Shown one piece after another: positions 11,201 through 19,318 of a DNA stretch of 43,541 nucleotides. The DNA lies in contig NZ_BAFT02000002.1 in assembly GCF_000308475.2 (NCBI RefSeq), positions 1-43,541 on the forward strand, in the 5' to 3' direction. How positions within the stretch are numbered: position 1 is the stretch's first letter; each line of letters begins with the position of its first letter. This DNA is from Nocardia brasiliensis NBRC 14402 (GTDB lineage Bacteria; Actinomycetota; Actinomycetes; Mycobacteriales; Mycobacteriaceae). The position numbers were made by a program, and so were the translations under genes. Under the pieces are notes generated by a model. It worked only from the letters and a program-made list of their open reading frames with translations. It made no database searches and was not told the origin of the DNA.

Positions 11201-14200
11201 CGGGCGCGGGCCGCGGGCCTGTCCGTCTCGTCACGAGATGTCTTCGAGCATCAGACAATCCGTGCGCTGGCCGAGGTGATCGAAGCGAACGGACCTGTCG
11301 TCCCGGCCGCGACAAGCCCCGCGGTCGGCGGACGGCTCCCGGTGACGCCCTTGCAATCCGGCATGCTGTTCCACTCCCTGTACGAAGGTGGTGACGGCGA
11401 CGACCCCTACCTCGTCCAGGTGGAGCTGAGCCTGCGTGGCACCCTCGACGCGGAGCGGCTGTACGCCTCCGTGCGCCAACTGTGTGTGCGGCATCCGCAT
11501 CTCCTGGGACATTTCGTGCTCGACGAGAGCACACGACCGCGGTACGAGATCCGCGACGATCTCGAACCACGCTGGCGGGTGGTCGATCTCCTCGACGCGG
11601 TGCATGTGGCGCAGGACCTCGCCGAGGTCCGGGCAGAGGACGCCCGCATCGATCCGCTCGCCGCGCCGCTGTTCGCGGTGAGCCTGGTGCGCATCGCACC
11701 GAACCGCTCGATCTTGCTGGTGACCCACCACCACGCGCTGCTGGACGGTTGGTCGCTGGGAATTCTGCTGCGGGAGCTGTTGTCCGGCTACGACGGCGTG
11801 GAATTGCCACCCGCCGTGAGCTTTCGCCGCTTTCTGGACTGGTCGGCGGCGCAGGATCAGGACAGTGCCCGGCGGGCCTGGGCGGTCGCGCTGGACGGCG
11901 TGGAACCGAGCAAGGTGGCGCGGCCCGGCCGGGAGCGCTGGCACCGGCCGGTCGAGCGCAGCTTCGAGATGTCCGCCACCATGGTCGCCGCGCTGCGCGC
12001 ACGGGCTGCCGAGTACGGCCTCACGCTCAACTCTCTGACGCAGACTCTGTGGGCGCTGACGCTGGCCACGCTCACCGGCAGCGACGATATCGTCTTCGGC
12101 ATCACCGTGTCCGGCCGCGACGGCGGTGACCTTGGCCAGGCCATCGGTCTCTTGATGAACACCGTGCCGCTGCGGGCGCGCGTGAAACCCGGTGAGACGC
12201 CATTGGACCTGGCCGTGCGGATGCACCGTGAGCGGGTAGCGCTGTTGGCGCACGACCATCTAGGCCTGCCCGAGGTGCTCGCGGCGGCCGGTGCCACCGA
12301 CCTGTTCGACAGCTCACTGGTCTTCGAGAATTTCCCCCTCGACACCGCCCTGTTCGACCAGCCGGATGCGGATTTCGCGGTCGATGACGTCGAAGTCCGT
12401 GGCGGCACGCACTTTCCGCTCACCGTGGTCGTCGTCCCCGGTGCCGAGCAACTGACCTTCCGGATCGCCGCGCAGCCCGAGCGAATCGACGGTCTCACCG
12501 ATCTCGACGAGCTGTGGTCCTGGATCCTCGCCGCCGCGCGTGCGCTGACGGCGGTCCCGCAATCACCGTGGGGGCGGGTCGGTGTGCTCCCGCCCGCCCG
12601 GCAGGCCGAGCTGCTCGCCGCCGGTCGGGGCCGCGCGACCGCGCTCGTCGACGCCGGTATCGCAGCGTGTTTCGAGTCCCACGTGCGGGCGACGCCGCAG
12701 GCCGTCGCGGTCTGGTGGGACGGGCACGAGTTCAGCTACACCCAGATGAACGCTCGCGCCAATCAGGTCGCGCGATCGCTGCGCGAGCGGGGCGTGGGAC
12801 CCGGCGTTCCGGTCGGCATCGCCCTGCCGCGCTCGATCGATCTGGTGGTGGCCTTTCTCGCGCTGGCCAAGCTGGGCGCGGTCTGCGTGCCGCTCAGCGA
12901 GCGCTATCCACCCGACCATGTGGCGCGGCTGTTGCGTTTCACCGGAACCGAATTGGTGCTGCGCGAACTCGATGACGGGTACAGCGGCGACGACAGTGAT
13001 CTCGATATCGCCGTCGCCCCGGACGCGATCGCTTCGCTCATGTTCACGTCCGGCTCGACCGGGGCGTCCAAGGGCGTGGAAGTGACGCACCGGAATATCG
13101 TGACGCGGGCGCGGGATCGGGTCGGTGACGACGCGGGGCAGGCGCGTGTGCTGCTGCACCTGCCCTACACCTGGGACATGGTGGTGTACGAGCTGTGGCT
13201 GCCCCTGCTGACCGGTCGTACCGTGGTGATCGCGAAACCCGGCATGCTCGATGTGCACGATTACGGCGAGGTACTCCGCGCTGGCCGGGTGACCTCAATG
13301 TTGTTGTCCACCGGGCTGTTCCATCTCCTGGCCGAACGGATTCCGGCAGAACTCGCCCGGCTGCCGCAGCTCGCGGTCGCGGGCGACGTACTGTCCCCGC
13401 AGGCCGTCGCGGCGGTGCGGCGTGGTGCGCGTCCGCCCGTAGTGACGAACCTGTACGGGCCGGTCGAGGCGACCTGTTTCGCGCTGCGCTACCCGATCGC
13501 GGCGGACGCGTCGCCGCAGCGGCCGGTCCCGATCGGTCGTCCGGCCGACAACACGCGGGTGGCGCTGCTCGATTCGGCCCTGCGGCCGGTGCCCACCGGG
13601 GTTACCGGCGAGATCTACCTGTCCGGCGCGGGTTTGGCCAACGGCTACCACCGAGCGCCTGCCCAGACCGCGGCACGGTTCGTCGCCGATCCCTACGGCC
13701 GACCCGGTGAGCGCATGTACCGCACCGGCGATCTCGGTCGCTGGGGCGCCGATGGTCTGCTGCATTTCCTCGGCCGGGCCGACCGCCAGGTGAAGGTCAA
13801 CGGCTTTCGCGTCGAGCCGGGGGAGGTGGAGGCGGTGCTGCGGCGCGAACCCGGCGTCACCGCGGCGGTGGTCACGGCGCGACGGGCCGGACTGGGCCAG
13901 TCGCTGATCGCACACGTCGTCGCTCCGGACGTGGTCGACATCGCCGGGCTTCGCACCCGATTGGGCGCGACACTGCCGTCCTATCTGGTGCCGTCGGCGA
14001 TCGTGCCGATGCGTGCCCTGCCGCTGACCCCCACGGGCAAAGTCGATGTCGGTGCGCTGCCGCTGCCCCGCGCGGCGGACCCGCTGCCCGCGTCCACACC
14101 TCGGCAGCAGGTCATCGCGGCGTCGTTCGCGGAGGCGCTCGGCGTGGCCGAGGTCGGCGTCACCGACGACTTCTTCACGCTCGGCGGGAATTCGCTGTCC

Positions 14201-15673
14201 GCGCTGCGGGTGGTGGCAGTCCTGCGGTCCGCGCTGGGTGTCGCGGTGTCGCTGCGCGATCTGTTCGAGGCCCCCACGGTCGCCGCTCTGGAGCGGGCGC
14301 TGGCGAGCCGCGGGCCCGGGGACCTCGGCCCGGCCATCGCGAGTGTGCCGCGCCCGGAACGGATTCCGCTCTCGCCCGCGCAGCAACGCCTGTGGACCGT
14401 GGACTACCTCTCGGGCCACCGCCCCGACTACTTGATCGCCACCGGCCTCGAACTGCTCGGACCGGTGAACGAGACGGCGCTCGAGGCGGCGGTCACCGAT
14501 GTCGTCGTGCGGCACGAAATCCTGCGCACCGTACTGCCGTACACGGCGGACGGCCCGGTGCAGCGAATCCTGCCGATCGAGTCGATGCCACCGGACTTCC
14601 GCCGGGTCGCACTCGATGACGGCGAAAGCCTCGAACAGGCAATGGATTCCGAGCTGTCGCAGGGTTTCGATCCGACCGTGCGGTCACCGCTGCGGATCCG
14701 GCTGTATCGGCTGAACCCGAGACATCACCTGCTGCTCGGCGTACTGCACCACATCGCCGGAGACGGTGAATCGCTGGGCATCCTCCAGCACGATCTGCTG
14801 CTGGCCTACCGTGCGCGCACCGCCGGTCTGGAGCCTCGATGGCCCAGTGCGGCAACACAGTTCGCCGACTATGCGGTATGGCGGCGGCTGCTGCCCGACA
14901 GCGTGCTCGAGCGGCAGGCCCGGTATTGGCGCGCCGCGCTCGTCGGACTACCCGAGCAGCCGGTGCTGCCCGCCGACCGTCCGCGTGCCGCGCGCCGCGA
15001 GAACATCGCGGGCACGGTACCGGTCGTCCTCGACGCGGCCACCCATCGCGCGTTGGCCCGCACGGCCCGGGATCACGGAGCCAGCAGCTACATGCTGGTG
15101 CACACCGCACTGGCCCTCGCGCTGTACCGGCACGGCGCAGGCGTCGATCTGCCGATCGGAGTCGCGTTGAGCGGCAGGGACGCTCAGGAACTGCGGGACG
15201 TGGTCGGGTGTGTGATCGACACGGCCGTGGTCCGGGTCGACCTGTCGGACGAACCCGGTCACCGGGATCTCATAGCGCAGGTACGCGAACGTGTGCTCGG
15301 GGCTTACGAGCACAAAGAGTTTCCTTTCGACCGCCTGGTGGAACTGCTCAATCCACCGCGATCGCGCACCCACCATCCGCTGTTCCAGGTGATGGTGACC
15401 TATTTGCGCGGCGTCGACAGCGATGGCGAGCAGGACGGTTTGGTGGTCCGGCATCGCCCGGTCGCGCCGCGGCGCACGGTCTTCGACCTCCTGCTGAACC
15501 TCCGGGAGGAGTACGGGCCGAATCGGGAGGCCGCGGGCATCCGAGGCGAGATGATCTACGCCGCAGAGCTGTTCGACCATGCGACGATCGAATCGCTGGT
15601 CGCAACGATGACCACCGTGCTGGCGGAGCTGAGCGCGACGGCGAAACCGGTGGTCGCCGAGGCCGGAAGTTGA
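8234..15673 (+). CDS. NRPS, C-A-T-C-A-T-C, no thioesterase
   Basis: Complete 2,479-residue synthetase starting at the GTG that overlaps the previous stop. Domains by residue: EntF-like C (1-430, HHLVIDG at 136), A (450-935), carrier (945-1020, Ser 981 in GGDSI), C (1033-1452, HHALLDG), A (1465-1950), carrier (1955-2030, Ser in GGNSL), terminal C (2040-2470, HHIAGDG). The first A pocket reads D-F-W-N-I-G-M-V-F, the threonine code except Phe for His at the 331 position. The second reads D-M-Y-L-A-A-L-C-F, which I cannot assign. Three oddities: it opens with a C domain although the partner enzyme ends in one; the first carrier has the GGDSI form usual before epimerases, yet a DCL-looking C follows directly; and it ends in C rather than TE. 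The terminal C may hand the chain to another enzyme or release it, perhaps by cyclisation (inference). Confidence 0.95.
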   Translation: MTARLPLTRAQQHVWVAQRLDESGLRFVVGGYVRLRGTLDETVFERALRLVVAGAESTRVYFDEQPGGAVTQVLAELEDWPLHRSSFRDAPDPHAAAREYMEAALERPFDLSRAPLFDHHLIDLGAEGTVWFLRGHHLVIDGAAAVAMIRRVADVYTALIDGKPVAETVFDRVAELVEADERYRGSPRFAADRQFWAGRLAQAGPDDAPLFAGAPSSTASVRYIRQSGVLGAAAWQALRARADASGIAWPAWVLAAIAILLHADSGARTVTLRLAVPAKRSRTALGVTSNLLPLRVPVDPSATVGELIRALRAEMLIVLRHQHFQYADMRADLAAAGADPGVLGPAVNVLPFQKDIRFGAETATLHHISGGGSEELVIGIHDNGGPEPGLALESSTSRYTEADLAAHHRRLAVAIEALTAASDELPLGRLRFAPDPVGAAVAGAVPETLLDRFERAVAAHPGTPAVVHGDESLSYAELDARARRLARVLAGYGSGPGEFVALALPRSVDFVVAVVAVLYSGAAYVPLDPGYPRQRLREIVDDVAPAVVVTGDGVVLPESRTTVPVLRLADAAEAPVATAIRPTARQPAYVIYTSGTTGPPKGVVVTHENVVALLAATESWFEFDPDDVWTLFHATVFDFSVWEMWGALCHGGTLVVVDADVARDPDAFLELLVAQRVTVLNQTPTAFGTLVDATAARPALGERLALRYVIFGGEPVEPWRVTDWWSRPAVRQPRLVNMYGITETTVFSTGAPLTEPVSARDIGTPLPGTAAYVLDAALRPCAPGVPGELYVAGAGVAAGYLRSPGRTATRYVADPFGDSGGLMYRSGDVVRWNATGTLDYLGRADRQLKVRGFRLEPGEIEAALCAQPGVRAAAVPAMPDRRLVAFVAGAHLDAAALRDGIAKQLPAHAVPSAIVIVDAIPTTVNGKVDEPRLRALSARGNGAGTPPRTDVEVQLHALFVAVLGHEDIGVDDGFFASGGDSILAIRLADRARAAGLSVSSRDVFEHQTIRALAEVIEANGPVVPAATSPAVGGRLPVTPLQSGMLFHSLYEGGDGDDPYLVQVELSLRGTLDAERLYASVRQLCVRHPHLLGHFVLDESTRPRYEIRDDLEPRWRVVDLLDAVHVAQDLAEVRAEDARIDPLAAPLFAVSLVRIAPNRSILLVTHHHALLDGWSLGILLRELLSGYDGVELPPAVSFRRFLDWSAAQDQDSARRAWAVALDGVEPSKVARPGRERWHRPVERSFEMSATMVAALRARAAEYGLTLNSLTQTLWALTLATLTGSDDIVFGITVSGRDGGDLGQAIGLLMNTVPLRARVKPGETPLDLAVRMHRERVALLAHDHLGLPEVLAAAGATDLFDSSLVFENFPLDTALFDQPDADFAVDDVEVRGGTHFPLTVVVVPGAEQLTFRIAAQPERIDGLTDLDELWSWILAAARALTAVPQSPWGRVGVLPPARQAELLAAGRGRATALVDAGIAACFESHVRATPQAVAVWWDGHEFSYTQMNARANQVARSLRERGVGPGVPVGIALPRSIDLVVAFLALAKLGAVCVPLSERYPPDHVARLLRFTGTELVLRELDDGYSGDDSDLDIAVAPDAIASLMFTSGSTGASKGVEVTHRNIVTRARDRVGDDAGQARVLLHLPYTWDMVVYELWLPLLTGRTVVIAKPGMLDVHDYGEVLRAGRVTSMLLSTGLFHLLAERIPAELARLPQLAVAGDVLSPQAVAAVRRGARPPVVTNLYGPVEATCFALRYPIAADASPQRPVPIGRPADNTRVALLDSALRPVPTGVTGEIYLSGAGLANGYHRAPAQTAARFVADPYGRPGERMYRTGDLGRWGADGLLHFLGRADRQVKVNGFRVEPGEVEAVLRREPGVTAAVVTARRAGLGQSLIAHVVAPDVVDIAGLRTRLGATLPSYLVPSAIVPMRALPLTPTGKVDVGALPLPRAADPLPASTPRQQVIAASFAEALGVAEVGVTDDFFTLGGNSLSALRVVAVLRSALGVAVSLRDLFEAPTVAALERALASRGPGDLGPAIASVPRPERIPLSPAQQRLWTVDYLSGHRPDYLIATGLELLGPVNETALEAAVTDVVVRHEILRTVLPYTADGPVQRILPIESMPPDFRRVALDDGESLEQAMDSELSQGFDPTVRSPLRIRLYRLNPRHHLLLGVLHHIAGDGESLGILQHDLLLAYRARTAGLEPRWPSAATQFADYAVWRRLLPDSVLERQARYWRAALVGLPEQPVLPADRPRAARRENIAGTVPVVLDAATHRALARTARDHGASSYMLVHTALALALYRHGAGVDLPIGVALSGRDAQELRDVVGCVIDTAVVRVDLSDEPGHRDLIAQVRERVLGAYEHKEFPFDRLVELLNPPRSRTHHPLFQVMVTYLRGVDSDGEQDGLVVRHRPVAPRRTVFDLLLNLREEYGPNREAAGIRGEMIYAAELFDHATIESLVATMTTVLAELSATAKPVVAEAGS

Positions 15674-15699
15674 CCTGGTAGGGGCGTTTCCGAAGAGAT

Positions 15700-15719
15700 G
15701 CGGGCACACCGGTGCCCGC
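15700..15719 (+). terminator. Hairpin after the left NRPS pair
   Basis: Perfect 8-bp stem (GCGGGCAC / GTGCCCGC) with a 4-base loop, starting 27 bases after the NRPS stop. There is no strong T-tract, as is common in actinomycetes. It lies between convergent genes and probably ends the NRPS transcript. The remaining bases to 15934 hold no gene I can support. Confidence 0.5.
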
Positions 15720-15934
15720 TGTTACCCGAATTGCCTTTGCTGGCAGACGAACTCGACACGCTGGGCGCGATAATTGCCGTCGGGAACAGATGCGGGTGTG
15801 GGTGCTCAACGATCTCGCGGCGATCCTGTTCGGAACCGGCCGCGTCGCGACCGAATCGGACGGCCCCGCGCTGTGGGTCCGGCTGACGCGCGACGGGCCG
15901 TGAACCGCATGCCGCCAAACCTCTTCGCCGCGAA

Positions 15935-16825
15935 CTAGACTCGCCCAGCCGCCACTTCGCTCGTGAAGCGGGCCACCAGCGTCGCGCATTCGTCGTGATG
16001 GGTTTCCAGGAGCTGGTGCCCGCTGTCGAAGACATGGATCTCCAGCGATCGCAGATCGCGGTGATAGGCCATGATCTCGTCGATCTCGAAGAACGGATCA
16101 TGTCTGCCCCACAGCAGCAGGCACGGCGGCTGGTGCTCGCGGTGGTAGGCGCGCAGGGCCGGGAAGCGGGCGATGTGTGCGCCGTAGTCGGCGAAGATCT
16201 CGAACTGGATGTCCATGATGCCGGGCCGCGACAGGCGATCCCAGTCGAATTGCCAGCTTTCGGGCGGATAGAGCCGCGCCAGGCGCTCGGGTTGCGCGCC
16301 GATGTACTGGTATCGGGTGGTCTCGAGATTCATCCATTCGGGCAGTGCGGCTTTGTTCGCGGCGGTGGGGTCGGCGAAGTAGGCCTTCGGAGCGTCCCAG
16401 TCCGGCCCGAGCCCCTCGTCGTGGGCGTTGCCGTTCTGCACGATCAGGCCGAGTATCCGATTCGGGTGGCGGGTGGCCAGGTGGTAGCCCACCGGTGTGC
16501 CGAAATCGGTGACGTACAAGTAGAACTGGTCCACTTGCAGCGCGGCGAGGAACGCCTCGACCGTGTCGGCGAGGTGCTCGAAGGTGTAGTCGTAGGCCTC
16601 GGGCGCCGGCGCGGCGGAGAACCCGGAACCGGGCAGGTCCGGCGCGACGACATATGCGGTGTTCGCCAGCGGTTCGATGATGTCGCGATACGCGTGCGAC
16701 GAATTCGGGTAGCCGTGCAGCAGCAGGATCGCCGGATCTGCCGGGTCGCCCGCATGCCGGTAGAAGATGTCCAGACCTTGGACCTCGATCGTCTCGTGCC
16801 GGGTCTTGTGCCGGTGGTTCTGCAT
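15935..16825 (-). CDS. Alpha/beta hydrolase, haloalkane dehalogenase/epoxide hydrolase type
   Basis: A 296-residue cytoplasmic alpha/beta-hydrolase fold enzyme. An oxyanion-hole HGYP sits at residues 37-40. The nucleophile elbow reads TDFGTP with Asp107, so the nucleophile is Asp rather than Ser, as in haloalkane dehalogenases and epoxide hydrolases. The likely acid is Asp243 (GRHDPFF) and the base His270 (SGHQLLE). The length is normal for the family and there is no signal peptide. GGGAG lies about 12 bases before the ATG. It diverges from the CGNR regulator gene across 110 bases containing repeated GGTTAC/GTAAC motifs, so that regulator may control it (inference). The substrate is unknown. 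The Asp nucleophile and opposite strand argue against a role as the missing NRPS thioesterase. Confidence 0.88.
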   Translation of the reverse strand: MQNHRHKTRHETIEVQGLDIFYRHAGDPADPAILLLHGYPNSSHAYRDIIEPLANTAYVVAPDLPGSGFSAAPAPEAYDYTFEHLADTVEAFLAALQVDQFYLYVTDFGTPVGYHLATRHPNRILGLIVQNGNAHDEGLGPDWDAPKAYFADPTAANKAALPEWMNLETTRYQYIGAQPERLARLYPPESWQFDWDRLSRPGIMDIQFEIFADYGAHIARFPALRAYHREHQPPCLLLWGRHDPFFEIDEIMAYHRDLRSLEIHVFDSGHQLLETHHDECATLVARFTSEVAAGRV

Positions 16826-16880
16826 TTCGCAGCACTCCCTTCTCCGGCCCGAGGAGAACCCCTCTACCGGATACCATGCT

Positions 16881-16930
16881 TATAGTGGTTACCGATCCGA
16901 GTAACTGGTAAACACCTAAGATAAGGTTAC
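16881..16930. promoter_or_regulatory. Divergent control region with GGTTAC/GTAAC half-sites
   Basis: The space between the hydrolase and CGNR genes has GGTTAC at 16887-16892, GTAAC at 16901-16905 (inverted relative to the first) and GGTTAC again at 16925-16930. TAAGAT at 16917-16922 is a possible -10 box close to the CGNR start. The repeated half-sites suggest a binding site for a local regulator. This is by eye only. Confidence 0.3.
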
Positions 16931-16935
16931 GACCC

Positions 16936-17529
16936 GTGGAGTATGCGGTGACGCAATGGGTGCCGGAGCATTTCATCGGCGGGCATCCCGCCCTCGACCT
17001 CGCGAACGCGGTGTTCGATCGCCGGGTACCCGGGCCCGGCAACGAGCTGCTCGGGTCCCCCCGCGATATCGGGAACTGGCTGGTGGCGGCGGGGCTTGTC
17101 AGCGGTCGCGCGGCGACGGCGGTCGCCAGGATCGAAGCGGAGCCGTTCGTCGGGCGGGTGCACGCGGTGCGGGAAGCCGCAGCTCAGCTCTTCGGGGCGA
17201 TCGCCGCGGGCAGGACCCCCGACGCACAGTCGCTCGGCGTTCTCTTAACGACCGCGGGGAGTGGATTATCCGCCAGCACAATGAGATTGGACGACACCGG
17301 GCCACGCCTCACCCTGGCCCGATGGCGGGATCCCAACGCTGTCACCGCCTTCCTCGCCCTGCTCGCCGTCGAAGCCTTCTACACCCTCCCGCGCGACCGC
17401 CTGCGGTCCTGTCCCCGCTGCGCCTGGCTCTTCCTCGACTCGTCGCGCGGCGGAAAACGCCGCTGGTGCAGCATGCAGATCTGCGGGAACCGGGAGAAGG
17501 TTTCGCGCCATCGGGAGCAGGTCCGCTGA
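16936..17529 (+). CDS. CGNR zinc-finger regulator with ABATE-like N-terminal domain
   Basis: A 197-residue protein. The C-terminal 40 residues form a CGNR zinc finger: Cys159 and Cys162 (CPRC), Cys178 (RWCSM) and Cys183 in CGNR, followed by basic residues that probably contact DNA. The N-terminal ~140 residues (start EHFIGGHPALDLANAV) match the ABATE-type domain usually found with this finger, thought to bind a stress-related ligand. GTG is taken as the start because the conserved FIGG-PALDLAN segment begins within 15 residues of it. It diverges from the alpha/beta hydrolase, and such pairs are often regulator plus target. Family assignment is good; ligand and targets are unknown. Confidence 0.88.
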   Translation: MEYAVTQWVPEHFIGGHPALDLANAVFDRRVPGPGNELLGSPRDIGNWLVAAGLVSGRAATAVARIEAEPFVGRVHAVREAAAQLFGAIAAGRTPDAQSLGVLLTTAGSGLSASTMRLDDTGPRLTLARWRDPNAVTAFLALLAVEAFYTLPRDRLRSCPRCAWLFLDSSRGGKRRWCSMQICGNREKVSRHREQVR

Positions 17530-17543
17530 ATACGGCCGCGCGC

Positions 17544-18113
17544 CTATCGCAGCATGCGGCGGATCACGGCGGCCGCGGCGTCGATATCGTCCGGTTCACC
17601 GGTGATCAGCTCGCGGAAGTAGAAGGATTCGCCGATCCGGATGACGGCGTAGGCGAGGGAATGCGTGTCGATATCGTCGAATTCGCCGACGTCGTCGCGG
17701 ATGAGTTGAGCGAAGGTGGCGACGAACCGTCGCTGGATCACCCCGTCACGTGAGGTGAGCACCCGCAGCGCGGTGTCGGTGTGCTGCGCGACGAACGTGC
17801 GCATGGCGGGGTGCCCGGCGGCGAAATGCAGGCTGCGCCGGACCATTTCGGCGATTCCGTCCGCGCCCCGGCCGCCGCATTCGCGCCGGATGTCCTCGAA
17901 CCCGGCGGTCGCGATCGCCCAGATGGCCTCACCGATGATCCGGTTGCGATCACCGTAGCGCCGATACAGCGTCGAGCGGCCGATACCGGCCGCGGTGGCC
18001 AGTGCCCTGGCGTCGATCCAGCCGTCGCGCCGGAACATTTCCACTGCGGCACGCAGGACGGCATCCGACTCGGTCAACTGGGGATCTGGGGAATCTAGCG
18101 GTAGCGACATCAT
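17544..18113 (-). CDS. TetR-family transcriptional regulator
   Basis: One-domain TetR repressor. The N-terminal helix-turn-helix is clear (ALATAAGIGRSTLYRRYGDR) and is followed by an all-helical ligand/dimer domain ending in ITGEPDDIDAAAAVIRRML, a C-terminus that recalls the QsdR-like group. The frame is open to an ATG at 18140, giving 198 residues. I prefer the ATG at 18113 (or 18110) because the longer start lies inside a perfect palindrome, 18130-18155, that looks like this protein's operator. It diverges from the secreted esterase gene, so the likely role is repression of that gene and of itself (inference). The ligand is unknown. Its stop lies 14 bases from the end of the convergent CGNR gene. 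Confidence 0.88.
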   Translation of the reverse strand: MMSLPLDSPDPQLTESDAVLRAAVEMFRRDGWIDARALATAAGIGRSTLYRRYGDRNRIIGEAIWAIATAGFEDIRRECGGRGADGIAEMVRRSLHFAAGHPAMRTFVAQHTDTALRVLTSRDGVIQRRFVATFAQLIRDDVGEFDDIDTHSLAYAVIRIGESFYFRELITGEPDDIDAAAAVIRRMLR

Positions 18114-18129
18114 CAGTTCTAGTGTGGCA

Positions 18130-18155
18130 TGGGACACCATTAGTTATGTGTCCCA
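18130..18155. promoter_or_regulatory. Probable TetR operator
   Basis: Perfect inverted repeat TGGGACAC (18130-18137) and GTGTCCCA (18148-18155) with a 10-base spacer, midway between the divergent tetR and esterase genes. Size and position suit a TetR dimer site controlling both. The assignment is inferred from position. Confidence 0.55.
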
Positions 18156-18210
18156 GCCTGGTGGATCGCACGCCATGGTCGATTCACCCTGGATTGCACG
18201 GGAGAATTCG

Positions 18211-19080
18211 ATGTTCAAGCAACCAGCTTTCCTATCCCTTTTGCTCGCCCTCGTCGCGGGTACCGTTGCCGCCCCGGCGGTTTCAGCCGCCCCGGACGCG
18301 GCTACGCCCGCCTACTCGTCTTACGTTTCGCTCGGTGATTCCTATACCGCGGGATCGTTCCTGCCCGTGGCCGACGTGCGTTGCGTCCGGTCCAGCCGGA
18401 ACTACCCGAATCTTGTTGCGGCAGCACTGAAATCCAAGTCCTTCACCGATGTCAGCTGCGCCGGCGCGGCCACCGGCGACATGACCGGCACGCAGCTCCC
18501 GGCCGGGAATCCACCGCAGTTCGCCGCGTTGCGGCCGGACACGACGCTGGTGACGCTCGGCCTCGGCGGTAACGATGTACCCGGCTTCGAAATCATGTTC
18601 AACTGCGCGGTGCGCGGTGCGTCGGTACCGCACGGTTCGCCCTGCAAGGACTACTACACGCAGGACGGCACGAACCGGATGGCCGAACAGATCCGCGCTA
18701 TCGGTCCCGGACTCGGTGCGGTCCTCGACGGTATCCGTACCCGGTCGCCGAAGGCGAAGGTGCTGCTGGTCGGCTATCCGGCGCTGTTGCCCGAAACCGG
18801 TCCCGGCTGCTGGCCGATCGTGCCGATCTCCGACGGCGACGTGCCGTTCCTGCGGGAAGGCGCCAAGCTGCTCAACCGGGTGCTCGCCGAGCAGGCGGCG
18901 AAACACGGCGCGACGTACGTGGACACCTACACCGGCAGCATCGGCCACGACATGTGCCAAGCGCCGGGCACGAAATGGCTCGAAGGTCCCGTCCCCACCG
19001 ATCTGGCCGCCCCGGTGCACCCGAACGCACTCGGCGCGCAAAACCAAGCGCGCCAGGTGATCGCCACGCTGCGCGGTTAG
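18211..19080 (+). CDS. Secreted SGNH/GDSL-family esterase/lipase
   Basis: A 289-residue exported hydrolase. The start is the ATG at 18211, with GGGAG seven bases upstream; the longer open frame begins upstream of tetR and has no homology there. The signal peptide covers about residues 1-27 (hydrophobic LSLLLALVAGTVAAPA, probable cleavage after AVSA). Block I reads SLGDSYTAG with the nucleophilic Ser, block III GLGGND, and block V HPNALG with the catalytic His. Six or more Cys in the mature part fit disulfides in an exported enzyme. It resembles the actinomycete esterase/lipase branch of the SGNH family. It is probably controlled by the divergent TetR protein. The substrate (lipid, acylated polymer or other ester) cannot be told from sequence. 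Confidence 0.92.
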   Translation: MFKQPAFLSLLLALVAGTVAAPAVSAAPDAATPAYSSYVSLGDSYTAGSFLPVADVRCVRSSRNYPNLVAAALKSKSFTDVSCAGAATGDMTGTQLPAGNPPQFAALRPDTTLVTLGLGGNDVPGFEIMFNCAVRGASVPHGSPCKDYYTQDGTNRMAEQIRAIGPGLGAVLDGIRTRSPKAKVLLVGYPALLPETGPGCWPIVPISDGDVPFLREGAKLLNRVLAEQAAKHGATYVDTYTGSIGHDMCQAPGTKWLEGPVPTDLAAPVHPNALGAQNQARQVIATLRG

Positions 19081-19152
19081 CCCCGGATCCGAAATAGACA
19101 ACGAAATCGGGTGCAGCCGAATTGCGCTTTGTCAAGCCCCCTGGGCGAATTT

Positions 19153-19180
19153 GCAGGTCAACGCAGATACGTTGGCCTGC
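19153..19180 (+). terminator. Hairpin after the esterase gene
   Basis: An 11-bp stem (GCAGGTCAACG / CGTTGGCCTGC, one T-G wobble) with a 6-base loop, 73 bases after the esterase stop and followed by TTAGGGTTT. It is probably a rho-independent-like terminator. The rest of the 19081-19318 gap presumably carries the methyltransferase promoter, but I see no clear boxes. Confidence 0.5.
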
Positions 19181-19318
19181 TTAGGGTTTCGATAAGTGAC
19201 GAGTTCGCGTGCGGAATTCTCGAGAGGTGACAGAGTCCGCCGCAGCTGCATTCACCACCGCCGCGTTCTGGATATGGTTCGAGTGTTGAATTCGTAACTA
19301 GGTGAAGGGGTGGTCGTC

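Noticed and set aside
11330..12590. Dual epimerase/condensation domain in the second NRPS
   Set aside because: Dual domains carry an extra N-terminal HHxxxxGD motif; none is visible here.
15712..15903. Short plus-strand frame after the second NRPS
   Set aside because: Its GTG lies inside the terminator hairpin, there is no ribosome site and no family is recognisable. At best a fragment.
15935..16825. Alpha/beta hydrolase as the missing release thioesterase of the left NRPS
   Set aside because: It has an Asp nucleophile, not Ser, lies on the opposite strand beyond a hairpin and pairs with a divergent regulator.
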